Shown here: positions 37,773 through 46,400 of the stretch, in pieces | Layout: every line of letters starts with the position of its first letter | Numbering within the stretch: position 1 is the stretch's first letter | NCBI RefSeq assembly: GCF_008017805.1 | Contig: NZ_VRTT01000010.1 | Span: 1 to 64,000, forward strand | Length of the DNA: 64,000 nucleotides | Source of the DNA: Paenibacillus sp. N3.4 | GTDB lineage: Bacteria; Bacillota; Bacilli; Paenibacillales; NBRC-103111 | Direction: 5' to 3' | The notes under the pieces: generated by a model | Database searches by the model: none | What the model saw: only the letters and a program-made list of their open reading frames with translations | What the model was told of the DNA's origin: nothing | Position numbers and translations under genes: made by a program

Positions 37773-39374
37773 ATGAGTTCAGCCCAAGTCAAACAATTTG
37801 AAGCAGACGTACTCGTTATCGGGGGAGGTCCTGCCGGAGCGTGGTCGGCATGGAGTGCGGCAAAGAAAGGCGCCAAAGTGATTTTGGTTGATAAAGGCTA
37901 CCTTGGGTCAAGCGGAGCTACTGCGCCTGGAGGCACAAACCTGCTTTATCTTCCTCCAGATAAAGAATTGCGTGAGAAGGCGGTACAGCAGCGTTATAAG
38001 GAAAGCGGCTATTTGGCTGAACCCGAATGGATTCATCGTGTTTTGGATCAGGTCTATGAGAGCTTGGTATTGGTTGAAAGCTGGGGCTATCCGTTTCGTC
38101 GCGATGAGGACGGCGTTCCGCTTCGCGATCATTTACAAGGTCCGGAATATATGAAATTAATGCGTCGCCAGGTCAGCCGTGCAGGTGTGAAAATTTTGGA
38201 TCAGTCTCCTGCGCTTGAGCTACTGGTTGATGAAAATGGTGTTGGCGGCGCAAGGGGCATCTCTCGATTGGACGATACCGAATGGGAAGTCCGCGCGAAT
38301 GCAGTCGTTATCGCCACCGGCGGTTGCGCTTTTCTGAGCAAGGGATTAGGCTGCAACGTGCTAACGGGTGATGGTTTGCTCATGGCGACGGAGCTTGGCG
38401 CCGAATTGTCCGGGATGGAGTTTACCAGACAGTACGCGCCAAGCGCTGAATTCGGAACAGTTACCCGAGGCAGGCTGCTTAATTGGGCTACCTATACATC
38501 GGAGGATGGTACGGTTTTACAAGGCGGTGGGCCAAGGGCTGGGGATTTCCTGCCTACTATGCTGAGTAAAGGCAGGGTTTATGCCGTGCTCAATCATGCA
38601 GATACCGAGGAAAAACAGCAAATCCTGCGAAAGTCGCATGCGATTTTCTTTCTTCCGCTGGATCGCGCAGGCATTGATCCATTCAAAGAACGGTTCCCGC
38701 TCACGCTTCGTTATGAAGGAACGGTTCGCGGAACGGGCGGCATTCGTTTGACGGATGAGCACTGCGCATCCACCGTTCAAGGTCTTTATGCCGCCGGAGA
38801 TGCAGCCACCCGTGAACGCGTCACGGGGGCGAAGTCAGGAGGAGGCGCGTTCAACGCCTCCTGGGCTATCTCCTCCGGCACATGGTCCGGTGCCGGTGCA
38901 GCCGCTTATGCGCTGGCACAAAGTCGAAGCGCAGGGGAGAGGAATCTCCGTCCGGCTGGCCGTTACGGCCTGGAAGCTCAGGCGGAGTCAGCGGTGGAGA
39001 TTGATACCGCTGCTCTCGTGAAAGCCGTCCAGCAGGAGGTTTTTCCGCTGGATATCAATTATTTCCGAAGTGAGCCCGTGATTCGCCAGTCGCTCGAACG
39101 CCTTAACGGCTTATGGGCGAGCTTGAATGGAAGCGTTCAGCCAACCGTACAAGGCCGCGTGCGTACCAGAGAAGTTGCATCAATGATTGCTACGGCACGG
39201 TGGATGTACACAGCCGCTCTAGAACGCAAAGAGACGCGAGGCTTGCATATGCTCAAAGAATATCCGGAGACCGATCCCACTCAGCAGTATCGGCTAATTG
39301 TATCGGGCATCGATGATATTCATATTCGTAAAGAAGATCAGGTATCGGCTAGACAGGAGGCAACTACCCTATGA
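37773..39374 (+). CDS. AprA-like FAD-dependent oxidoreductase
   Basis: This 533-aa flavoprotein of the fumarate-reductase/adenylylsulfate-reductase fold has the FAD motif VIGGGPAGAWSAWSA at the N-terminus, VIATGGCAF, and the C-terminal FAD site GLYAAGDAATRERVTGAKSGGGAF. It is coupled by a 4-bp overlap to a two-cluster ferredoxin, as AprA is to AprB. No SsuD- or TauD-like desulfonating oxygenase is present, so this pair may process the imported sulfur compound. That is inference. Confidence 0.85.
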   Translation: MSSAQVKQFEADVLVIGGGPAGAWSAWSAAKKGAKVILVDKGYLGSSGATAPGGTNLLYLPPDKELREKAVQQRYKESGYLAEPEWIHRVLDQVYESLVLVESWGYPFRRDEDGVPLRDHLQGPEYMKLMRRQVSRAGVKILDQSPALELLVDENGVGGARGISRLDDTEWEVRANAVVIATGGCAFLSKGLGCNVLTGDGLLMATELGAELSGMEFTRQYAPSAEFGTVTRGRLLNWATYTSEDGTVLQGGGPRAGDFLPTMLSKGRVYAVLNHADTEEKQQILRKSHAIFFLPLDRAGIDPFKERFPLTLRYEGTVRGTGGIRLTDEHCASTVQGLYAAGDAATRERVTGAKSGGGAFNASWAISSGTWSGAGAAAYALAQSRSAGERNLRPAGRYGLEAQAESAVEIDTAALVKAVQQEVFPLDINYFRSEPVIRQSLERLNGLWASLNGSVQPTVQGRVRTREVASMIATARWMYTAALERKETRGLHMLKEYPETDPTQQYRLIVSGIDDIHIRKEDQVSARQEATTL

Positions 39375-39718
39375 TAGAATTCGTGAGCTCCGAACGATGC
39401 GTGTCTTGTTCCTTGTGTGTCAAAGTGTGCCCGACGAATGTCTTTGATCAAGGTGCGGGTGGCATACCGGTTATTGCTAGACAAGAAGATTGCCAGACTT
39501 GCTTTATCTGCGAAGCCTATTGTCCTGTTGATGCCTTATACGTGTCCCCTTTTGCTGACCCGCTTGAAACTGCGCCTCTAGAGGAACAATTAGTGGAAGC
39601 GAACCTTCTCGGCAGCTGGCGGGAAACGCTGGGCTGGGGCAAAGGGCGTGTCAAGCTGGCAGAAATTGATACGACACCTTTCATCGATCGCATATTACCT
39701 CCTCGTCGAATAGGTTAA
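39371..39718 (+). CDS. Ferredoxin with two [4Fe-4S] motifs (AprB-like)
   Basis: In this 115-aa protein the two cluster motifs are CVSCSLCVKVCPTNVFD and CQTCFICEAYCPVDALY. The C-terminal tail (ETLGWGKGRVKLAEID) is longer than in a plain ferredoxin. It probably passes electrons to or from the adjacent flavoprotein. Confidence 0.88.
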   Translation: MIEFVSSERCVSCSLCVKVCPTNVFDQGAGGIPVIARQEDCQTCFICEAYCPVDALYVSPFADPLETAPLEEQLVEANLLGSWRETLGWGKGRVKLAEIDTTPFIDRILPPRRIG

Positions 39719-39825
39719 TGCAATTTATTTCATTATTTGGGATAAAGCATGAGAATTAGGTCACTCTAAATCTATCGTCCCTTGTGTGACGAATGATGCT
39801 GATGACGAGGAGTGAACGTAAACTC

Positions 39826-40602
39826 ATGTTAAAGGGCAACAAAACTATCTGGATCGTATTGCTTTGTATCGCCTTATTCTTCTCATCCACAACGACCGCT
39901 TTTGCTTATGGCAAAGGCGCGAAAGGTCCTGATGTGTACGCGGTACAAGGGATGTTGAAATCCCTTGGCTACTATGCAGGACCCATTACAGGCTATTATG
40001 GGAACCAAACACAAGCCGGTGTGAAGTCATTCCAAAGCAGATATGGATTACCTGTGACAGGAAATGTAGATGATCAAACACTGCAATCTATTCTTTGGGC
40101 CTATGGGAATTTGAAAATTGCCAAGAAGGCACCGACGCCAACGCCGACACCTGCGCCAACGCAGCCGCCTGCTTCGCCGAACCCGGCTCCGGAGCCGCAA
40201 GCTCCTACAACACCAAACTTGACTGTGGAAGAGCAGCAAATGTTGGATTTGGTCAATAAAGAGCGTTCAGTGGCAGGTCTTGCACCTTACGCGGTTGATT
40301 TGGAATTGACCAAAACGGCGAGACTCAAGAGTCAGGATATGAATGATAATAAATATTTCTCCCATGATTCGCCAACCTATGGTACACCATTCGATATGAT
40401 GGAAAAGTTCGGTATTACCTACAACGCAGCAGGAGAAAATATTGCTTGCAATCAAGATGTGCAAGCTGCGCATGAATCATTGATGAATTCGACCGGCCAT
40501 AAGGCAAATATTTTGAGCAAGGACTATACCCAAATCGGGATCGGCATTATGGATGGCGGTCCTTGCGGTAAAATGTTCACGCAGCAGTTCATAGGTAAAT
40601 GA
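39826..40602 (+). CDS. Secreted CAP-domain protein with peptidoglycan-binding domain
   Basis: ATG 39826 gives a classical signal peptide ending near TTTAFAYG; ATG 39793 is possible. The 258-aa protein holds a PG_binding_1 repeat (VYAVQGMLKSLGYYAGPITGY), a Pro/Thr-rich linker (PTPTPTPAPTQPP), and a CAP/SCP-like domain with YFSHDSPTYGTPFDMM and GENIACN. It resembles YkwD/SafA-associated exoproteins. Extracellular or spore-coat location is likely; enzymatic function is uncertain. Confidence 0.88.
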   Translation: MLKGNKTIWIVLLCIALFFSSTTTAFAYGKGAKGPDVYAVQGMLKSLGYYAGPITGYYGNQTQAGVKSFQSRYGLPVTGNVDDQTLQSILWAYGNLKIAKKAPTPTPTPAPTQPPASPNPAPEPQAPTTPNLTVEEQQMLDLVNKERSVAGLAPYAVDLELTKTARLKSQDMNDNKYFSHDSPTYGTPFDMMEKFGITYNAAGENIACNQDVQAAHESLMNSTGHKANILSKDYTQIGIGIMDGGPCGKMFTQQFIGK

Positions 40603-40708
40603 AGAGAATAGAGAGTCTGGCCACTCTGTGGCCGGTAGGAGATGCAAAGAGGACCTAGCGGGTAATCCGGAGGGCACTGAAAAACTTCCGTAATTAAATA
40701 GTTTTATC

Positions 40709-40758
40709 AAAAAAAGACGACTTAAATTCATTTCTTGAATGTTAGAGTCGTCTTTTTT
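40709..40758. terminator. Bidirectional Rho-independent terminator
   Basis: AAAAAAGACGACT pairs with AGTCGTCTTTTTT. It can end transcription of the CAP-domain gene and, from the other side, of the minus-strand island. Confidence 0.85.
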
Positions 40759-40837
40759 ACGATCAACATCGAAATCGGAGCTTGACGAAAGGAAGTAGGG
40801 TGCAAGAGGGCCGGGGCTCCATGGACCGACAAACGGA

Positions 40838-41027
40838 CCAAGGAGCCGTTATTGTTGTCTTGAGTGGCCTATTGGGAACTTAGCGGACATCAGCGCTGTT
40901 ATTCGAGAGATAAGTGGCTGCTGTCTACGAATTCACTGCCCTTAACGGAACGTATGTCCGTAGGGCAGGCGCATAGCGAGGATATAGGACAAATAACGGC
41001 TGCTGTGTCCGCTTGCCGATCCAACCT
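40838..41027 (+). repeat. Intergenic repeat family, copy 3
   Basis: It begins CCAAGGAGCCGTTATT, passes through CTATTGGGAACTTAGCGGAC and GCGCATAGCGAGGAT, and ends TAACGGCTGCTGTGTCCGCT. It aligns over its full length with the inverse of copy 1 (29606-29800) and over its 3' two thirds with copy 2. The rest of 40603-41144 holds only the terminator at 40709. Confidence 0.75.
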
Positions 41028-41144
41028 AAAGCCACCATCCGACCTTTAGTCACCAAAAAGTACCCCCTAGAATTCATCGAATTAACTAGATGGTTTTTCC
41101 AATGTCTATTCTAAAGGGCACTTCAGGTTATCATTCATTAGTAT

Positions 41145-41546
41145 TTATCGAACTTCATCTTCGATTACAGGGACACATGGTGACAAAAACGGGTCGCTTT
41201 GCTCGCTTATATTCCCACGAGCTAATACAATTACACGAAATATATTATTTTTGCCATTTACATCAGTACCATCTCTTATATAGAGTAAGCCATAAGAACC
41301 AGGCGCTTTACTCGCAATGAATCTGTATAAGTTTAATAAGTATGGCTCCTCATAGTTATGATTGCTAAAACCAGAGACTAATAAATGAAATTCTCCATTA
41401 ACAGCACGTATCTGCAAATCACCTTGTCTCCAATTAAGCTCATGAATATACTCTTTTATCTCTTCAATAATTTCATCGATATGTTCTTCCTCCTCAATGA
41501 AATAAGAGGCTTCTTGAATAGTTGCCCATCCATGATATTCGTACAT
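41145..41546 (-). CDS. Imm7-family immunity-like protein
   Basis: This 133-aa protein starts MYEYHGWATIQEA and matches the N-terminal wording of the Imm7 family, which protects against polymorphic toxins. There is no signal peptide. The gene is AT-rich compared with its surroundings and lies with two other AT-rich minus-strand genes. No toxin gene is visible nearby, so it looks like an orphan immunity gene. Confidence 0.65.
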   Translation of the reverse strand: MYEYHGWATIQEASYFIEEEEHIDEIIEEIKEYIHELNWRQGDLQIRAVNGEFHLLVSGFSNHNYEEPYLLNLYRFIASKAPGSYGLLYIRDGTDVNGKNNIFRVIVLARGNISEQSDPFLSPCVPVIEDEVR

Positions 41547-41668
41547 ATTTCTAAACCTCCTAGATAACTAGAAACACGGTTTTGTATCTATTATTACTTC
41601 AATAGCATGCATTGAAACGGATCTATGCTAATGGTTCTCATTCAACAAAGAAATTGGGGTAACTTTGA

Positions 41669-42178
41669 TTAGTTAAAATTACTTTCAAACCAAGGAATTC
41701 TGTTCCATTTATGATAAGAACCATTGAATAAATCATACTCTATTATAAAATGGACTTCCGACTTATCATCGTAACTTTCTTCAGGTTCAAACATTTGAAT
41801 GATTCGGCATATGTATAATCCGTTGCTAATCTCAAAGATACAATCCTTTAAATGATCTTCTGGTAATATGACATCAGAAAATTGCGCTCCCATAGTCAAG
41901 CTCTCATAATTAATGAGGCACAACTTATTATCCGTTACTTCGATGATTCCTTCTATATCTCTAAATCCAGTCCGTTCAGTCATTTTATTGTTCACTTCAA
42001 CACGCCAAGTTCCTTCACTACCAGTACCCCAAAGAAGAAGATTTTTATTATTAATTTGGTGTTTAAAATGATTAATTAATTGCTCCAATTGCCAGTTCTC
42101 GTCAACAAAAGAGATGTATGTATGTGGATTCAAAATGCCTAGAAATCCAGAATCGTCAGTAATTTCGAATGTTTTCAT
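41669..42178 (-). CDS. Unknown AT-rich cytoplasmic protein, possibly immunity-related
   Basis: ATG 42178 has GGAGG upstream and gives 169 aa; the longer frame to 42220 lacks such a site. The sequence is acidic and contains aromatic-rich segments such as EGTWRVEVNN. I do not recognise the family. Position between an Imm7-like gene and an exonuclease, plus low GC, suggests an accessory island gene. Confidence 0.6.
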   Translation of the reverse strand: MKTFEITDDSGFLGILNPHTYISFVDENWQLEQLINHFKHQINNKNLLLWGTGSEGTWRVEVNNKMTERTGFRDIEGIIEVTDNKLCLINYESLTMGAQFSDVILPEDHLKDCIFEISNGLYICRIIQMFEPEESYDDKSEVHFIIEYDLFNGSYHKWNRIPWFESNFN

Positions 42179-42197
42179 AAAAACCTCCATAACATTT

Positions 42198-42734
42198 CTA
42201 TTCAAACTGTAACCTGTCAAAAATCTTCACGAAGATTTTAGCAATGTTTCGTGCATCGTCAATTCCTCTATGATGAGTGCCTTCAAGTGAAATGTTCAGC
42301 AGTTTCAATGCCTGACCCATACCTACTCCCTTTTCAACTCCAATCATTTTCCCATGTTGATGTTTGATGCTAATATGCTTTTGTATCCATTCGGTTCTGA
42401 TTTTATGCAATTCACAATCCTTTTTTAACTGAGTCTTATCGTAAAAGCCCCACGAACAAAGAAAATAGTCTTCTTTCCCAATCCAATCTTTAAACGTACT
42501 GGTTGCTTGTGGAAAATAGGGTGCTGTTTGGATGTCTTCTTGTTGAATAGAAGTAAGCTTTTTACAAAAATCCGAGAGGATGGGATTCAACTTTGGTTTA
42601 ATGAATGTTTGAAATTGTTCAACTATTTGCGAATTTTCATTCAATTTTACTGCTCCAATTTCAATAATTTCATTTTGTCTCGTTCTATCATTTTCCCAAC
42701 AGGTAGCTTCCAAATCAAATACGATATAATTCAT
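42198..42734 (-). CDS. DEDDh 3'-5' exonuclease
   Basis: A 178-aa protein of the RNase T/DnaQ superfamily. FDLEATCW carries the first Asp and Glu, and HHRGIDDARN carries the catalytic His and last Asp. The FDLEATCW form is typical of the ERI1/KapD-like branch. The substrate may be RNA or DNA ends. It leads the AT-rich minus-strand group. Confidence 0.85.
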   Translation of the reverse strand: MNYIVFDLEATCWENDRTRQNEIIEIGAVKLNENSQIVEQFQTFIKPKLNPILSDFCKKLTSIQQEDIQTAPYFPQATSTFKDWIGKEDYFLCSWGFYDKTQLKKDCELHKIRTEWIQKHISIKHQHGKMIGVEKGVGMGQALKLLNISLEGTHHRGIDDARNIAKIFVKIFDRLQFE

Positions 42735-42835
42735 TATTTTCTCCTTTTCTATTCCCTATCATAAATTACTCATCAAGCTTGATGTATTTCGATAAGAATA
42801 TAATAGTAATTTAGGTAAGTATTTCTATCAATAGA

Positions 42836-43487
42836 TTGGACTACCGCATTATTTGTGAGTTAGCCGACCGATTAGGACGTGGTGCTTACTTTCAATATAC
42901 GAGTATTGAAGACGTATTTCACGAATTGGCAGCTGCAACGGCTGGAGGGAAAGCAGATTACAGCGGCATTACGTATGAACGGCTGAAAGCGGAGAAAGGG
43001 ATATTCTGGCCTTGCCCGTTTACCGATCATCCAGGTACACCTCACCTCTTTGAGCATACTTTCGATCATGCTGACGGCAAAGCAAGATTGTTTGGGATTC
43101 AGCCGAAGCTGCCGGCTGACCGACAGACAAGGAATATCCCTTCATCCTAACGACAGGACGAATTGCGCATCATTATTTAAGCGGCGTGCAAACACGTCGA
43201 ACGGAGGCTTTAAATAAGAAGGCTTCCGTCCCCGTTGCGGAAATTCATCCATGGCTAGCCAGCCGTATCGGACTTAGCACGAATCAGAAAATTTGGATTA
43301 CAAGCCGACGGGGTTCATTGGTTTTTGATGTGAAAGTGACAGAAAGCATTCAGCATCGTACGATTTTCGTGCCTTTTCATTGGGGGATGAGCTGTCTGTC
43401 AATGTATTAACTAACGATGTGCTTGATCCTACAAGTCGGATGCCCGAGTTTAAGATTTGCGCGGTGCAAGTCGAATCTGTCGAGTAA
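42836..43487 (+). pseudogene. C-terminal remnant of a molybdopterin oxidoreductase (assimilatory nitrate reductase/formate dehydrogenase type)
   Basis: Three frames together encode the last 215 or so residues of a large Mo-bis-MGD enzyme: ICELADRLGRGAYFQY and GGKADYSGITYERL, then YPFILTTGRIAHHYLSGVQT and the molydop-binding domain, ending VNVLTNDVLDPTSRMPEF. Single missing bases are implied near 43130 and in the G5 run at 43382-43386. The N-terminal two thirds are absent, and an AT-rich island lies at the broken end. Confidence 0.8.
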
Positions 43488-43494
43488 GACCGAC

Positions 43495-46400
43495 TCAGCT
43501 TAATTGGCTTGGCCAAAGCACTAAGCGGGTACGGTCTTTTTCTGCACCCAGAAGCTTCAAGTATTCATGCTCAGGCGCTTCCGAAATGGGGATTCCGTTC
43601 CAGCTCTCAATCACGATTTTCCGGAGCTGATTATGTCTCAGGAATTGGCGGAACATACTTTTAAGCTCAAGCACGATATTTTGGATGTCTTCTTTGGGCT
43701 GTTGCGAAAGGCGGTCAATGTGATGAATCCTTTTTCCATTATTTTCAATCCAATAGAGCCATTGATTGCCTCTCAAAGCTAAGTAATTGCCGCTCTTACG
43801 GGAAAAAGAAATGCCTGACATTTCTGGCCAAGGGACGAGAAGTCCAAAGGGATTAGCTGGATCAAGGGCACACAGGAGCATGACTTTCTGTGAATGTAAG
43901 GAAATCTCATTCGTTTGCTGATGGAGGCGGGCAACGAATTCTTTGGTCGCGAACTGCAAGGCATGCAAATCTTCGATGAATAACCCTCTGACAACAAGTC
44001 CCCATTCCTCCAACTGTTTAAGTGCGATCTGTATCGCTTCCCACGGGAAGGGACAAAGCGCAGCGACAATATCCTTGGTTATTATTCCAAATCGCTCCAA
44101 TAAATGATGCGTCCACTGCATAGCCGATGCTTGCTTATCGAATGACGGACTTAGCAGCGTATTTAATGGGTACCAACGGCCAAGACCTGACTGGAACTTC
44201 TCAGGTTTCTTAGGAGCTCCCCTGGCATGCAGCCGAAGCGGGGCGAACTGGTCATTTGCTGCTTGTCCATCCCAGACTAATTGCAGCAGCTCTTCTAATA
44301 AGGAAGAAGGAGGCCGGCCGGTTTCAATACCTAGTTTACTAAGAAAGCTAGCCCCTTTTTCCTGAAGGAGCTGAAGGAGGGCAGGGTGAGAGACAGGTTT
44401 GTGGTTCGCCGCAGCAAGGCAAGGCTCAAAGAGCAAGCTGCTTTCCGCCAGAAAGAAAGCGATTCTCCCTTCCTTTTCATCGGGCTCTTTGCGTCCCATC
44501 CATACGATTTCACCGGATGAGCAAAGCAAATCCAAATCTTGTTTGCGATAGGTCGGCTGACGAGTTGGGAAGAAGATGGATTCCCAAAGGGACACGGGCA
44601 GGAAGAAGCCTTGCAAATCTTGGATGATTTCACGAAGCGCCTCCATGCCGACAAGATGATTCGTTTCATTGGCAAGCTTGCGTCTTAGCGGCATGTGTTC
44701 CAAATACGTGAATGGAGAAACAGCTTGACCGTTACGGCGATAAGATTGCAGGGACTGACGAATTAAGCGGGAAGCAACCTTACGGCTTGTCCACAGCTCT
44801 TCCACCTCTGAATCAGCAAATGGCGCCACAGCAATTTCGCCAGTTTGAACCGCTGCTTGTATCCAATCATGTGCCATGTCGGGTGCAAGCGCATAGCGAT
44901 TGACGAGCTCATCTGTCTTGAAGGCCAGTTTTCCATCAACAAACCGTTGAAAGACGAACGTTCGGGCTGTAGAAGAAACTGTGAGCGTTTGATAAAATTC
45001 GCTTTCATCGCTGCAAATATATCGAGTTTCGTCCGCTAATGAAGCTGCTTCCACTAATTTTTGTGACCCTAATTCTTGTAACCAACCCGAGACAAGTTCT
45101 TCGGTGGCGGAGCCTGCTTTGGACAGTTCGCTAAGCGTGGAATCGCCATGCTCTTTGAGATAACGCAGCACCTCACTCGTTGAAGCAAACGGATGATCTA
45201 TGTTGGCGAGCTTGCGCTTCTCGTCCTCAACGATCTGAGGATGAACGGCATTGCTGATCGCTTCTTGGCCAAAAATGTCAGCCGCCATCTGACGACTGAA
45301 GCCCAGCAATTCAACCTGCAAATCCTGTGCCAGCGCATCGGATTCATAGATTCTGCGGGCGACATAATCAGCCTGGAATTGAGCGGCAAGCGGTGACGGG
45401 AAATGATTGCGATAAACAGCAAATTGGATACGGCCTGCTTGTATATCTTGTAAAAGGTAGACAAGATGACGGGTATCGACATGGTCCTCCAGACACTCCT
45501 GCATGGCTTCTTGAAATAAAGGAAACCGTTCTTTGAACGGAAGAGCTTCCCGCATTAATTCTTGACCTCGCAATCGCTTGATCCAAGCTGGCATACGCGT
45601 GAAGCTGCGGGAAAGCAGCAAGGATGTTTCTGCTAAGCGTTGGAAGGCGGCTCCGAACATCCCGGATTCAGCAACAGACTCAATGACGAATTGTTCCGCT
45701 TCCGCAGCATTAATGGATAGGATTGCCTGCAAAAGCGACTCGCTGTAGCTGGGGAAAATAAGCTCAATGCCATTATCCTTTGCATTTGTATAAATAGCGG
45801 TTAAACCATTTTGCTTAAGATGTCTGTCGATAGCCATTAACCACGTGCGATTTAATTTGCGGCCGAACAAGCTATGCAGGATATAATGTGTTTGATTGTT
45901 TTCATCGGCAAAGGTTTCAACAACAACGGTTGTATCCGTAGGTACGGTATTCACAGCTATTTGATTGCGTACGAGACTGATCAGAGAATCGCTAGCCTCC
46001 GTGTCGAAATGATAGGTTTGCATCAGCCACTCTTGAACGTGCAAATCGGCTTGGTTGCGAGTAATCGGCGCTAAAGCCTCGTTCTGCAACGTTTGCTCAA
46101 CAAGAGGTGAAGTGACATTCATCGCAGGTGATGAAGGAGCAAACGTCAAACGATCATGCAGCTCCCGCCAGATTTGCCCGGTTTGGGCGCCTAGCTCGAA
46201 CGATTTGCCTCCGGTTTCCCCACGCCAAAAGGGGATTTCACTATAGCGGTTATCGGCTTCGCGAACATAGATCCGTTCCGGCCGTTTACGAACGATGCGC
46301 CAAGAAGCTGTGCCTAATTGAAAGACGTCGCCGACCGACGATTCATGTATGAATTCTTCATCGAGTTCGCCGAGATGAAGTCCGGTTTGGTCATGGTGAA

